A stretch of 64,000 bases of DNA from Paracoccus alcaliphilus. Its GTDB lineage: Bacteria; Pseudomonadota; Alphaproteobacteria; Rhodobacterales; Rhodobacteraceae. The translations under genes were made by a program, and so were the position numbers. The notes beneath the pieces were generated by a model. It was not told where the DNA came from, made no database searches, and saw only the letters and a program-made list of their open reading frames with translations. Shown here piece after piece: positions 35,153-44,074 of this stretch. Within the stretch, counting starts at the first letter, position 1; each line of letters begins with the position of its first letter. Location: the NCBI RefSeq assembly GCF_028553725.1, contig NZ_CP067125.1, positions 310,001 to 374,000 of the forward strand, written 5' to 3'.

Positions 35153-35821
35153 TCAGCGCCCCGCCGGATAGGTGAAGAAGGCGCGGCGAATGGCGGCGAA
35201 CACTGTCGAGAACCCCAGCGCCAGCAGGAAATAAAGCACCGTCAGCACCAGATAGATCTCGAAACTGGCGAAGGTGCGGGCATTCAGGTCGGCCCCTGCC
35301 GAGGCCAGATCATTGGCCGAGATGACCGACACCACGCTGGATGTCAGCATCAGATAGATGAACTGGCTGGTCAGCGAGGGATAGATATTGCGCAGGGCGG
35401 GCTTGAACACGACATGGCGGAAGATCTGCACCGGGTTCAGCCCCAATGCGCGCCCGGCCTCGATCTGGCCGCGCGGAATGGATTCGATGCCCGCGCGGAT
35501 GATCTCGGTCCCGTAAGCGCCGACATTGACGACAAGCGCCACCAGCGCGGCCGTATTGGGCGACATGCTGATGCCCACGGCGGGCAGGCCGAAGAAGATG
35601 AAGAAGATCTGCACCAGGAACGGCGTGTTGCGGATCACCTCGACATAGATATCCGCGATCCAGCGCAAAGGCCGGATGCCCGAGGTCTTGGCCACGGCAC
35701 CCAGCAGCGAAACGATCAGACCCAGCAGCATCGCCACCACCGACAGGCGCACGGTCAGCCACGCGCCATACAGCAGCAGGTCCATATTCTGGAAGACCGG
35801 CTGGAAGTTGAACTGATACAT
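35153..35821 (-). CDS. Polar amino-acid ABC transporter, permease 1 (second system)
   Basis: 222-residue permease, first gene of the operon. The ATPase-contact loop reads IPRGQIEAGRALGLNPVQIFRHVVF. A strong GGGGAGGG ribosome site precedes the ATG, and the LacI-type operator at 35863-35880 lies about 40 bases further upstream. Confidence 0.88.
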   Translation of the reverse strand: MYQFNFQPVFQNMDLLLYGAWLTVRLSVVAMLLGLIVSLLGAVAKTSGIRPLRWIADIYVEVIRNTPFLVQIFFIFFGLPAVGISMSPNTAALVALVVNVGAYGTEIIRAGIESIPRGQIEAGRALGLNPVQIFRHVVFKPALRNIYPSLTSQFIYLMLTSSVVSVISANDLASAGADLNARTFASFEIYLVLTVLYFLLALGFSTVFAAIRRAFFTYPAGR

Positions 35822-35862
35822 CCGGCCCTCCCCTGCCGATGCAAGACCCGTTCCAAGTCCCT

Positions 35863-35880
35863 ATTTAGATCGATCTAAAT
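35863..35880. promoter_or_regulatory. LacI-family operator of the second transporter operon
   Basis: ATTTAGATCGATCTAAAT is a perfect 18-base palindrome with the central CG typical of LacI-family operators. It lies between the stop of the LacI-type gene (35897) and the first permease start (35821), so the regulator most likely represses the operon from here. Confidence 0.8.
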
Positions 35881-35896
35881 GATGGATGGAAAAGAG

Positions 35897-36901
35897 TCAA
35901 CCGCCGCTGCTTTCGCGGATATGCAAGACGGGTTGCACGATGTCGCGCAGGATCGGCGCGTCGGGACTGGCCAGCCTGCGCGCCAGCAGCCTTGCGGCAT
36001 TGGCGCCGATGGTTGCGGGCTGGACCGCGACACTGGTCAGCGGCGGATAGGTCAGCTCTGCCAGCGGCAGATCGTCCAGCCCGACCACGGCGCGATCCCG
36101 GCCCGGCTGACAGCCCGCCTGCCGCAGACCCGCCATCAGACCGGCGGCCAGCACGTCGTTGAAACACAGGATGGCGGTCGGCGCGGCGGGCAGGTCCAGA
36201 ACCTTGCGGGCCGAACACATGGCGCCTTCCCAGCTCAGCTCGGCCTCGACGATGCCGCCGTCCTCGGCGCCGGTCTCGGCCAGCGCGCGGGCAAATCCCG
36301 TCAGCCGTTCCTCGCGGGCCGAGGTGCGGGCCATGACCGACAGGAACCCGATGCGGCGGTGGCCGCGCTGGACCAGATGGCGCACGGCCAGACCGATGCC
36401 CGCGACATAGTCGGCCCCGGCGTAATCGGTGGCATCGTTCCCGACCTCTCGCAGCGACTGGACCAGATGCAGGCCCCAGCGGCGCATCCGGTCGGGCAGG
36501 TCGGGGCTGGTGTTCTGCGCCGGGCAGAGGATGACCCCATCGACCCCGTGGCCGCGAAACCGTTGCAGGATCTGGTCCTGCCGCAGTGTATCGTCGCGGC
36601 TGTTGGCCAGCAGGACCACGCGGTCGTCCAGCCCCATCACCTCTTCTGCGCCGGACAGAAATTCGGTGAAGAAGGCGTTGACCAGATTGGGAACGATCAC
36701 GCCGATGGTGCGGCTGCTGTTGTTGCGCAGGCGGGCCGCGCCGATATCGCGCACATAGTCCAGATCGGCCATGATCCGTTCGACCTTCTGGCGGGTATGA
36801 TCGGCCACCAGCGGAGAGTTCCGCACCACCAGCGACACCGTCGCCCGCGACACGCCCGCGATTTCGGCGATCTCGGCCAGCGTCACCTTCTTGCGGATCA
36901 T
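35897..36901 (-). CDS. LacI-family transcriptional regulator
   Basis: 334 residues from the second ATG (36901); a start at 36913 adds four residues. The N-terminal helix-turn-helix VTLAEIAEIAGVSRATVSLVVRNSPLVADHTRQKV and the hinge RLRNNSSRTIGVIVPNLVN are those of LacI/PurR. A periplasmic-binding-like effector domain follows, with CFNDVLAAGLMAGLRQAG and VVGLDDLPLAELTYPPLTSV. It is upstream of, and in line with, the second amino-acid transporter operon. LacI control of an amino-acid importer is uncommon, which suggests a special ligand. Confidence 0.88.
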   Translation of the reverse strand: MIRKKVTLAEIAEIAGVSRATVSLVVRNSPLVADHTRQKVERIMADLDYVRDIGAARLRNNSSRTIGVIVPNLVNAFFTEFLSGAEEVMGLDDRVVLLANSRDDTLRQDQILQRFRGHGVDGVILCPAQNTSPDLPDRMRRWGLHLVQSLREVGNDATDYAGADYVAGIGLAVRHLVQRGHRRIGFLSVMARTSAREERLTGFARALAETGAEDGGIVEAELSWEGAMCSARKVLDLPAAPTAILCFNDVLAAGLMAGLRQAGCQPGRDRAVVGLDDLPLAELTYPPLTSVAVQPATIGANAARLLARRLASPDAPILRDIVQPVLHIRESSGG

Positions 36902-37006
36902 CGGTCTCTCCATTCCTGTCGCCGCCGGGGTTTGCGCAATGATCTTTCAGATCCGGCACGGCACGGCAACATTATGCCGCAATCGGCTTCTTGCATCGTG
37001 GCTGCG

Positions 37007-37020
37007 GAACGGATCCGTTC
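37007..37020. promoter_or_regulatory. Perfect palindrome between the LacI-type gene and the rhodanese gene
   Basis: GAACGGATCCGTTC is a perfect 14-base palindrome in the 316-base region between the divergent LacI-type and rhodanese genes. GGAAT-CC-ATTCC and AGGAA-ATTTCCT-like repeats follow within 60 bases. No other gene is seen in this gap. A regulator is unknown. Confidence 0.35.
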
Positions 37021-37217
37021 AAAAGGGAATCCATTCCTGTTTTATGGCATGTGGAAGGAATATTTCCTGTCTGAGCGCCCGTCCACCCGACCGCGATATC
37101 AGGCCCGAAGGCGATACGGAACCTTGTTTGCCCCGGTCATCGGCGACAATGGCTGTCCATCCTTGCCAAACGCGCTGTTGTCCCCGACATCTGGCATAAC
37201 CAAGAAGGGATCGCACC

Positions 37218-38144
37218 ATGAGAAGGCTTTTCTTTTCCGCCATTGCCGTGATCGGGCTGTCTGGGGCGGCCATCGCGTCGGATTTCGGACCGCTGCTCAC
37301 GCCCGACGAATTGCAGGCGCTGAACGGACAACCGGATGCGCCGCTGGTGCTGGATATCCGGGGTGAGGATTATGCACAGGGCCATATCGAGGGCGCCGTT
37401 TCGGCCCCCTATGACCTTTTCCGCGGACCTGCCGAAAACCCCGGTGCGCTGGTCCCCGAAGATCAGTTGCAGGCGGTGCTGCGCGATCTGGGTGTCACGC
37501 TGGAACGCCCGGTCGTGGTCGTGCATCAGGGCAGTGACGACAGCGATTTCGGCGCGGCGGCGCGGGTTTATTGGACACTCAAATCCTCGGGGGTCAGCCA
37601 TCTGGCGATCCTGAATGGCGGGATGGGGGCATGGGCCGCCGCCGGTCTGCCGCTGGAGACGAAACCCAATGCGCCGGTCCCGTCCGAGGTCGAGATCACG
37701 TTTTCGGACCGCTGGCTGGCGACGACCGATGATGTCGCGGCCATTGTCGGCGGCCAGTCCGGTGCAAGGCTGATCGATTCGCGACCCGAGGGCTTCTATC
37801 ACGGCCAGCAATCGCACCCTGCGGCGGCAAAACCGGGCACCTTGCCGGGGGCGGAAAACATCTCTCACTCGGTCTGGTTCGACGATCAGACGCGGGTGAT
37901 GGATGCGCCTGCGGCCAGCGATGTGGCGGCGCGGCTGGGCATCGGGCAGCAAGAGGAACTGGTGGCCTTCTGCAATACCGGCCATTGGGCCGCGACAGAG
38001 TGGTTCGCGCTGTCGGAACTGGCGGGGGTCGAGGATGTGAAGCTCTATCCCGATTCCATGGTCGGCTGGTCGCAGACGGGCGGGGCGATGCAGAACACGC
38101 CCGGCCTGATGCAGAACCTGCTGAATCACTTGAGGGCCAACTGA
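37218..38144 (+). CDS. Periplasmic rhodanese-like sulfurtransferase
   Basis: 308 residues with a signal peptide (FFSAIAVIGLSGAAIASDF, cut near residue 21) and two rhodanese domains. The first (about 40-150) lacks an active-site Cys. The second carries the loop CNTGHWAATEW with the catalytic cysteine near residue 256. It would carry sulfane sulfur in the periplasm. Its stop overlaps the start of the YeeE/YedE-type membrane protein (TGATG), so the two proteins probably act together in thiosulfate or polysulfide handling. Confidence 0.87.
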   Translation: MRRLFFSAIAVIGLSGAAIASDFGPLLTPDELQALNGQPDAPLVLDIRGEDYAQGHIEGAVSAPYDLFRGPAENPGALVPEDQLQAVLRDLGVTLERPVVVVHQGSDDSDFGAAARVYWTLKSSGVSHLAILNGGMGAWAAAGLPLETKPNAPVPSEVEITFSDRWLATTDDVAAIVGGQSGARLIDSRPEGFYHGQQSHPAAAKPGTLPGAENISHSVWFDDQTRVMDAPAASDVAARLGIGQQEELVAFCNTGHWAATEWFALSELAGVEDVKLYPDSMVGWSQTGGAMQNTPGLMQNLLNHLRAN

Positions 38145-39268
38145 TGTCCCAGACGGCGACGATCCCGGCCTCGGGGCAGATCACCCAGCGCGGATTGATC
38201 GTATTGGCGGGGCTGGCGGCGATCCTTGCCGTGGCGCTGTTCGCAGGCGCGCGTTTCGGGCTGCTGCTGGCCATCGGTCTGGGCTTCGGCATCGTGCTGG
38301 AGGGGCTGCGCTTCGGATTTGCCGGACCGTGGCGGGCGATGATCCTGCGGCGCGATCCCTCGGGCATTCTGGCGCAGCTTCTGGCGATTGCGCTGGTCTC
38401 GGTCGTGGCTTTTCCGCTGCTGGCGACCCATCCGGGCGAGATCACCGGCGCTGCGGCCCCGATCGGCTGGGCGATGATCGGCGGTGCCTTCGTCTTTGGC
38501 GCCGCGATGCAGGTGGTGCTGGGCTGCGGTTCGGGCACATTGGTCAATGCGGGCAGCGGCAATCCGGTCGCGCTGCTGGCGCTGCCTTTCTTTGCCATCG
38601 GCAGCTTTCTGGGGGCTTATGGCCTGATCTGGTGGACCGGGCTGGGGGCGCTGCCGATCCTGACGCTTGGCGGCGGGACGGGTCTGGCGGCGACGCTGGC
38701 GGCGCTGGCCGTGGTCGCGGCGGGGCTGCTGTGGCTGGCGGCACCGGGCACGCGGCGCTTGCCGGGACGGCTGGTCATTGCCGCGCTGGCGATTGCGGCG
38801 CTGGCCATCGGCAATCTGATGGTGGCGGGCCAGCCCTGGGGCGTGGTTTACGGCCTTGGCCTTTGGGCGGCCAAGGGCGCGGTGGCGCTGGGGGCCGACC
38901 TGACGGGTTCCGCCTTCTGGAGCGCGCCGGGCAATGCCGCCCTGCTGGGGCAGAGCGTGCTGACCGATGTGACCTCACTGACCAATATCGGCATCATCTC
39001 GGGGGCGTTCATTGTCGCCGCATGGCGGACAGGGGGGCTGTCGCAGCCGCTGCCGAAACTGCCCGCGCGGGCATGGGTGGCGACGGTCGTGGCGGGGCTG
39101 CTGCTGGGCTATTCCTCTCGGCTGGCCTTTGGCTGCAATGTGGGCGCGTTCTTTTCGGGTATCTCGACCGGCAGCCTGCATGGTTGGGTCTGGTTCGCAG
39201 CCGCCTTTGCCGGTGCGGTGCTGGGCGTCCGCCTGCGCCCGATGCTGGGGCTGGAGGCGCGCGCATGA
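38144..39268 (+). CDS. YeeE/YedE-family sulfur transporter
   Basis: A 374-residue membrane protein with about ten helices. The two family motifs with conserved cysteines are present: GCGSGTLVNAGSGNP in the first half and FGCNVGAFFSGISTGSLHGW in the second. Relatives (TsuA) take up thiosulfate through these cysteines. It overlaps the rhodanese gene in front and a small gene behind (ATGA), forming a compact three-gene sulfur unit. Confidence 0.88.
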   Translation: MSQTATIPASGQITQRGLIVLAGLAAILAVALFAGARFGLLLAIGLGFGIVLEGLRFGFAGPWRAMILRRDPSGILAQLLAIALVSVVAFPLLATHPGEITGAAAPIGWAMIGGAFVFGAAMQVVLGCGSGTLVNAGSGNPVALLALPFFAIGSFLGAYGLIWWTGLGALPILTLGGGTGLAATLAALAVVAAGLLWLAAPGTRRLPGRLVIAALAIAALAIGNLMVAGQPWGVVYGLGLWAAKGAVALGADLTGSAFWSAPGNAALLGQSVLTDVTSLTNIGIISGAFIVAAWRTGGLSQPLPKLPARAWVATVVAGLLLGYSSRLAFGCNVGAFFSGISTGSLHGWVWFAAAFAGAVLGVRLRPMLGLEARA

Positions 39269-39429
39269 CCCGACATGTCACCGCCGGGGCCACGCTGCTG
39301 TTGCTGGTCGCGCTGCTGGCCTTCGACCACGCCACGGCAGAGCTGAACCCCTACAAGGCACCGCCGCTGCTGGCGCTCGGCTCGGGGATCGAGGCCAGCG
39401 GCGGTTTCTGCGGCGCCCTGCCGGATTAA
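39265..39429 (+). CDS. 54-residue membrane or exported protein of the sulfur unit
   Basis: A short frame whose ATG overlaps the stop of the YeeE/YedE gene (ATGA), which makes expression very likely. It has one hydrophobic stretch (TAGATLLLLVALLAFDHATA) that is a signal peptide or an anchor and a small mature part ending in GGFCGALPD with a single cysteine. It may be a small partner of the transporter or of the rhodanese. No family is recognised. Confidence 0.6.
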   Translation: MTRHVTAGATLLLLVALLAFDHATAELNPYKAPPLLALGSGIEASGGFCGALPD

Positions 39430-39451
39430 GGCGCGACGGGGCCTGCGCCCG

Positions 39452-39748
39452 TCAGTGCTGATGTTCTGGCAATGCCTTCAGATCGTCCTTGGTCCAGCGC
39501 GACAGGGCGTGAACCGTGCCCGTCTCGTCGCGCATGAAGTCCAGTTCGCGCACATGCACCAGAACCGGCTTGCTGCCAAGGCCCAGAAAGCCGCCGACAT
39601 CGATCACGACCTCGGTGCTTTCGCCCGCGCCGTGGACATGGGAAACGGTGCCGATCGTCTCATTGTCCGGACCATAGACCTTGGCGCCGCTCAGGTTGGC
39701 CTCGGTCAGGTCGGCGGCCTGAAGTCTGGGGTGATTGCTGTGGTCCAT
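39452..39748 (-). CDS. PRC-barrel domain protein
   Basis: 98 residues with a single PRC-barrel-like domain: LSGAKVYGPDNETIGTVSHV, then VVIDVGGFLGLGSKPVLVHV. Such proteins in alphaproteobacteria are often stress-induced. The ATG at 39748 follows AAGGAGAT; a longer frame to 39880 is not supported. It ends facing the sulfur unit. Confidence 0.8.
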   Translation of the reverse strand: MDHSNHPRLQAADLTEANLSGAKVYGPDNETIGTVSHVHGAGESTEVVIDVGGFLGLGSKPVLVHVRELDFMRDETGTVHALSRWTKDDLKALPEHQH

Positions 39749-39857
39749 GCTGATCTCCTTGGTTGAGTGATTGTATGGCGACCAATCATCGAAGGGCCGG
39801 AATGTTCCTGTCCGACGGCGCGATGGTCGCGGATCGGTCGAAACCCGCGCCGCCGGG

Positions 39858-40151
39858 TCAGAACAGCGCCCACAGAACAACGATCACCGCAACCGCCAGC
39901 AGCAGGATGATCCCGATGCGGGGTGGTTGCGTGGCCATTGGCGGCGGGGTGACTTCGACCGGCTCGCGCAATTCGTCCTGCGCGGCCATGTTGATCTGTT
40001 CGGTGGTGACAGGATCGCCTGCGGCCTCGTCATCGGTGCCAAGCGGAGCGGCGGCGGGATCGGGATGATCAACCTTGTCGCCGGTCCGTCCCCGGTCGAT
40101 GTCGTGGCGAAGGCGGTCGCTGGTGGGGGCGGGTTCATCGGGTTTGCTCAT
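39858..40151 (-). CDS. Small acidic C-terminally anchored protein
   Basis: 97 residues: a long polar, Pro/Asp-rich N-terminal part and one C-terminal membrane helix (IGIILLLAVAVIVVLWALF). It would sit in the inner membrane with the polar part in the cytoplasm. The ATG at 40151 is preferred over one 90 bases upstream. No family is recognised. Confidence 0.6.
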   Translation of the reverse strand: MSKPDEPAPTSDRLRHDIDRGRTGDKVDHPDPAAAPLGTDDEAAGDPVTTEQINMAAQDELREPVEVTPPPMATQPPRIGIILLLAVAVIVVLWALF

Positions 40152-40545
40152 GCGTCTTGCCTTTCTGATGGTTTGCGGCGGGCCGGATGCTGCGTCTGAA
40201 CCCGTTGAAAGCGTCCTGCGGCGTATTTGTTCCTGCCGCACATGAAGTCGTGATTGTCAGCCTCGGACGCAGAACCAAAGCCCGGCGCGGCGCAAATTCC
40301 GTGGGTCGGTGACGTCAGAGTCGCTTGTCTGCCGGAATTGTTGCAGGATGGGACCATGCCAAGGCGTTGCGACATTCATTTCGGCAGGGGTCGTCCCTCT
40401 GCCCGGGCTCGGCACCATCCAAACCGTCCTCAAGACGGATTCATGCAAGCCGAAGTCGAATTTGCGCAACTTGACGCCGTTTCAACCGCGCTATGCCGGG
40501 GTATTGCTGGTCAGATCCTGACCTCTACCTTGGGGAAAGAGGGAT
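40152..40545. other. Gap before the osmoprotectant transporter operon
   Basis: 394 bases with several short open frames on both strands but none with a ribosome site or recognisable motif. It should contain the divergent promoters of the small anchored protein and the transporter operon; no clear operator was seen. Confidence 0.4.
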
Positions 40546-41196
40546 ATGGAAATACTTGGTTTCATAGCGGATAACTGGCAGGTCATCCTGCGGCTGGCAG
40601 GTCAACACATCTCGATCGTCGCGGTGGCCGTCGGGCTGGCGATCCTGACCGGTGTGCCCATCGGCATCGCCATCACCCAGAACCGGCGCGCCGCCGATGC
40701 GGTGCTTTATGTCGCCTCGATCATCGTCACCATCCCCTCGATCGCGCTTTTCGGGCTGATGATCCCGATCCTGTCGAAGATCGGTCAGGGGATCGGCTGG
40801 CTGCCGGCGGTGATCGCGATCCTGCTCTATTCGCAACTGCCCATCGTGCGGAATACCTATACCGCCATCACCAATGTCGATCCGGCGCTGCGCGAGGCGG
40901 CGACGGGCATGGGCATGACGCCCTTCCAGCGGCTGACCCGGCTGGAGATCCCCATCGCAATCCCGGTCATCATGGCGGGCGTGCGAACCGCCGTGGTCAT
41001 GAATATCGGTGTCGCGGCCATTGCCGCCTATATCGGCGCGGGGGGCCTCGGCGTGCTGATCGCGCGTGGCATTACGCAGACCGATCCGCGCCAGCTGATT
41101 ACCGGCGCGCTGGCCGTCGCCCTGCTGGCCATTCTGGCCGACTGGACGCTGCTGCGGCTGCAAAAGCGGCTGACCCCGGCCGGGCTTAAACGTTGA
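40546..41196 (+). CDS. Osmoprotectant/quaternary-amine ABC transporter, permease 1
   Basis: A 216-residue permease of the OpuCB/OsmW type with about six helices, IVTIPSIALFGLMIPIL and the ATPase-contact loop NVDPALREAATGMGMTPFQRLTRLEIP. It imports choline, glycine betaine, carnitine or similar compounds with the following three genes. First gene of the operon; the ATPase starts 25 bases later. Confidence 0.88.
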   Translation: MEILGFIADNWQVILRLAGQHISIVAVAVGLAILTGVPIGIAITQNRRAADAVLYVASIIVTIPSIALFGLMIPILSKIGQGIGWLPAVIAILLYSQLPIVRNTYTAITNVDPALREAATGMGMTPFQRLTRLEIPIAIPVIMAGVRTAVVMNIGVAAIAAYIGAGGLGVLIARGITQTDPRQLITGALAVALLAILADWTLLRLQKRLTPAGLKR

Positions 41197-41221
41197 CGCT
41201 TCTGAGCAAGGACCTTTCCGA

Positions 41222-42367
41222 ATGATCCGACTCGAAGACCTGACCAAGAGGTTCAAGACGCCCGGCGCCGATATCGTGGCCGCCGACAGCGTGAACATGG
41301 AAGTGCCCACGGGCGAGATCTGCATCCTGCTGGGGCCCTCGGGCTGCGGCAAGACCACCGCGCTGAAGATGATCAACCGGCTGATCCCGCCGACCAGCGG
41401 CAAGATCTATATCGACGGCAAGGACACCTCGCAGTTGGACGACATCCAGCTGCGGCGCAATATCGGCTATGTGATCCAGCAGATCGGCCTGTTCCCGAAC
41501 ATGACGGTCGAGGAAAACATCTGCGTCGTTCCCCGGTTGCTGAACTGGGACATCCGCAAGGCCCGGCAGCGCGCCGCCGACCTGCTGGACCTTGTGGGTC
41601 TGGACCCGCGCCAGTTTCTGGGGCGCTATCCCAAAGAGCTTTCGGGCGGCCAGCAGCAGCGCGTCGGCGTGATCCGGGCGCTGGCCGCCGATCCGCCGGT
41701 GATGCTGATGGACGAACCCTTCGGCGCCATCGACCCGATCAACCGCGAGATCATCCAGGACGAATTCCTGAAGATGCAGGCCGAACTGAAAAAGACCATC
41801 ATGTTCGTCAGCCACGACATCGACGAGGCGGTGAAGATGGGCGACAAGATCGCCATCTTCCGCGCCGGCCGGATCGAGCAATACGACACGCCGGACATGA
41901 TCCTGGCGCATCCGGCCAATGCCTTCGTCGCCGATTTCGTGGGCGCGGACCGCACGCTGAAGCGACTGCGTCTGGTCACGGCGGAAGAGGTGGCGACAGC
42001 CGATGTACCGGTCACCGCACGTTCGACCAAGGTATCCGACGCGTTGCAACAACTGACCGTCGCAAGGGCGCGGCGCGCGGTGGTCATCGACGGCGATCAC
42101 CGCCCGGTGGGCTTCGTGACCGCCGAGGAAATGGCGGGCGCCTCGGGCACGGTGCGGGACTTCGCCCATCCGCTGCCTGCGACCGTCCCGGTCCGCGCCG
42201 ACCTGCGGGCCGTGGTCTCGGAAATGTTCGCGCATGACACGATGTGGCTCGCCTGTACCGACGATCACGGCCGTTTCGCGGGCGTCATCACCCAGCCCGA
42301 CGTGACCGCGGCGCTGCGCGAGACCTATGGCCCGAAACGCACCGGGCGGGAACAGGAGGCGCCATGA
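41222..42367 (+). CDS. Osmoprotectant/quaternary-amine ABC transporter, ATPase with CBS region
   Basis: 381 residues: Walker A GPSGCGKTTALK, signature [15 protein letters not shown], Walker B LMDEPFGAIDP and the SHDIDEAVKMGDKIAIF switch region, followed by a C-terminal CBS-type region (about 255-370) that in OpuA-type transporters senses ionic strength. It overlaps the second permease gene by four bases (ATGA). Confidence 0.9.
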   Translation: MIRLEDLTKRFKTPGADIVAADSVNMEVPTGEICILLGPSGCGKTTALKMINRLIPPTSGKIYIDGKDTSQLDDIQLRRNIGYVIQQIGLFPNMTVEENICVVPRLLNWDIRKARQRAADLLDLVGLDPRQFLGRYPKELSGGQQQRVGVIRALAADPPVMLMDEPFGAIDPINREIIQDEFLKMQAELKKTIMFVSHDIDEAVKMGDKIAIFRAGRIEQYDTPDMILAHPANAFVADFVGADRTLKRLRLVTAEEVATADVPVTARSTKVSDALQQLTVARARRAVVIDGDHRPVGFVTAEEMAGASGTVRDFAHPLPATVPVRADLRAVVSEMFAHDTMWLACTDDHGRFAGVITQPDVTAALRETYGPKRTGREQEAP

Positions 42368-43086
42368 CACGCGGCTTGGGTCTTGGACGCGGGGCCGGCC
42401 TGCTGTTGGTCTTCCTGCTGGGCATCTGGGTCGCGGCATCGGGATTGCTGGACCAGATGGCGATATATTGGGACGACATCACCTATCTGACGCGCCAGCA
42501 TGTGGTGCTGGTGGCCAGTTCCGGCGGCGCGGCGATCCTGCTGGGCGTGCCTGTGGGCATCTGGCTGTCGCGCCCCTCGATGGAGCGTTACGCCGAGACG
42601 GTGATGCAGGTCTTCAACATCGGCACCACCATTCCGACGCTGGCGGTGATCGCGCTGTCGATGACGCTGCTGGGGATCGGCTTTCCTCCGGCCTTCTTCG
42701 GGCTGTTCGTGGCCTCGCTTCTGCCCATCGTGCGCAATACCTATGCCGGGCTTCTGGCCGTACCGTCGCATCTGAAAGAGGCCGCGACCGGCATGGGCAT
42801 GACGCGCTGGCAGATCCTGATGCGGGTCGAGGTGCCGAACGCGCTCTATGTCATCTTCTCGGGCATCCGCACGGCGCTTGCGATCAATGTCGGCACCACG
42901 CCGCTGGCCTTCCTGATCGGCGGCGGCGGGCTGGGAGAGCTGATCTTCACCGGCATCGACCTGATGGACACGGGCATGCTGCTGGCGGGCGCGATCCCGA
43001 CCGCCGCGCTGGCCGTGGCCGTCGATTTCCTGATGGGACAGGCGCAACTGCGGCTGATCCCGAAAGGCGTGAATCCGCTTCGATAA
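42364..43086 (+). CDS. Osmoprotectant/quaternary-amine ABC transporter, permease 2
   Basis: 240 residues of the OpuCD/OsmY type: about six helices, ATPase-contact loop VPSHLKEAATGMGMTRWQILMRVEVP and the INVGTTPLAFLIGGGGLGELIFTG segment. The ATG overlaps the stop of the ATPase gene and has GGAGGCG nearby. It pairs with the permease at 40546. Confidence 0.88.
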   Translation: MTRGLGLGRGAGLLLVFLLGIWVAASGLLDQMAIYWDDITYLTRQHVVLVASSGGAAILLGVPVGIWLSRPSMERYAETVMQVFNIGTTIPTLAVIALSMTLLGIGFPPAFFGLFVASLLPIVRNTYAGLLAVPSHLKEAATGMGMTRWQILMRVEVPNALYVIFSGIRTALAINVGTTPLAFLIGGGGLGELIFTGIDLMDTGMLLAGAIPTAALAVAVDFLMGQAQLRLIPKGVNPLR

Positions 43087-43124
43087 GGCGGACCCTGAAC
43101 CAGCAACCAACGGGAGCTATCACA

Positions 43125-44009
43125 ATGAACATCACCCTCAGATCCGGCCTTGCGGCGCTTGCCTTCGCGGGTTTCGCGACTGGCGCGCAGGCGGCCGATA
43201 TCGTCGTCGGCGGCAAGAACTTCACCGAACAGCAGATCCTGTCGGCCATCACCCAGCAGGTTCTGGAAGCCAATGGCCACCGGGTAGATAACCGCGCCGG
43301 CATGGGCTCGGCCGCCGTGCGGCAGGCGATGGAGAACGGCCAGATCGACGTCTATTGGGAATATACCGGCACCTCGCTGATCACCTATAACAATATCGAG
43401 GACAAGCTGGACCCGCAGCAGACCTATGACACGGTCAAGGAACTGGATGCCGAAAAGGGCATCGTCTGGCTGGACCCGTCCGAGGCGAACAACACCTATG
43501 CGCTGGCGATGCGCGCGGCGGATTCCACCGAGAAGGGCATCGCGACCATCTCTGATCTGGCGGGCGCGATGAATGACGGTCAGGGCCTGACCTTCGGCTC
43601 GAACGCCGAGTTCTATGCCCGCCCCGACGGGCTGAAGCCGCTGGAAGAGACCTATGGCTTCGAGTTCGGCCGCGCCAATGTCAAGCGCATGGATACCGGG
43701 CTGGTCTATCAGGCGCTGCGCGACGGGCAGGTCGATGTCGGGCTGGTCTTCGCCACCGACGGCCGCATCCTCGCCTTCGACTTCACCGTGCTGGAGGACG
43801 ATCAGGGCTATTTCCCCAGCTATGCGCTGGCGCCCGTGATCCGCGCCGAAGTGCTGGAGGCCAATCCCGATATCGGCGATCTGCTGAACGAGGTCTCGGC
43901 CAAGCTGGACGATCAGGTCATGGCCGCGCTGAATGCCAGCGTCGATGTGGACAAGGTCTCGGTCGAGAATGCGGCGGCGAAGTTCTTGCAGGACCACGAC
44001 CTCAACTGA
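43125..44009 (+). CDS. Osmoprotectant/quaternary-amine binding protein
   Basis: 294 residues with a signal peptide (SGLAALAFAGFATGAQAAD, cut near residue 23) and the OpuAC/OpuCC-type fold: VGGKNFTEQQILSAITQQVLEANGHRVDN, then QIDVYWEYTGTSLITYNN. The aromatic residues around WEYTGT normally cage a trimethylammonium group. A GGGAGC ribosome site precedes the ATG. It is the last gene of the transporter set, followed 65 bases later by a nitrilase-type gene. Confidence 0.9.
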   Translation: MNITLRSGLAALAFAGFATGAQAADIVVGGKNFTEQQILSAITQQVLEANGHRVDNRAGMGSAAVRQAMENGQIDVYWEYTGTSLITYNNIEDKLDPQQTYDTVKELDAEKGIVWLDPSEANNTYALAMRAADSTEKGIATISDLAGAMNDGQGLTFGSNAEFYARPDGLKPLEETYGFEFGRANVKRMDTGLVYQALRDGQVDVGLVFATDGRILAFDFTVLEDDQGYFPSYALAPVIRAEVLEANPDIGDLLNEVSAKLDDQVMAALNASVDVDKVSVENAAAKFLQDHDLN

Positions 44010-44074
44010 GGCGGGAAAGGCGGGGGCGGCTGCACCCCTGCCACCGGGGCGGTGATGCGCAAGGGCCGGGGAAA

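Noticed and set aside
33253..35175. 640-codon plus-strand frame opposite the second amino-acid transporter
   Set aside because: Antisense to four well-recognised genes. Its His, Gln, Gly and Arg-rich composition is typical of reversed GC-rich coding DNA.
37019..37300. Minus-strand frame in the spacer upstream of the rhodanese gene
   Set aside because: It overlaps the signal-peptide part of the rhodanese gene and lacks a ribosome site and motif.
37218..39429. Idea that the rhodanese and YeeE genes form part of a sox thiosulfate oxidation operon
   Set aside because: No soxXYZABCD gene is in the window; the unit stands alone between unrelated genes.
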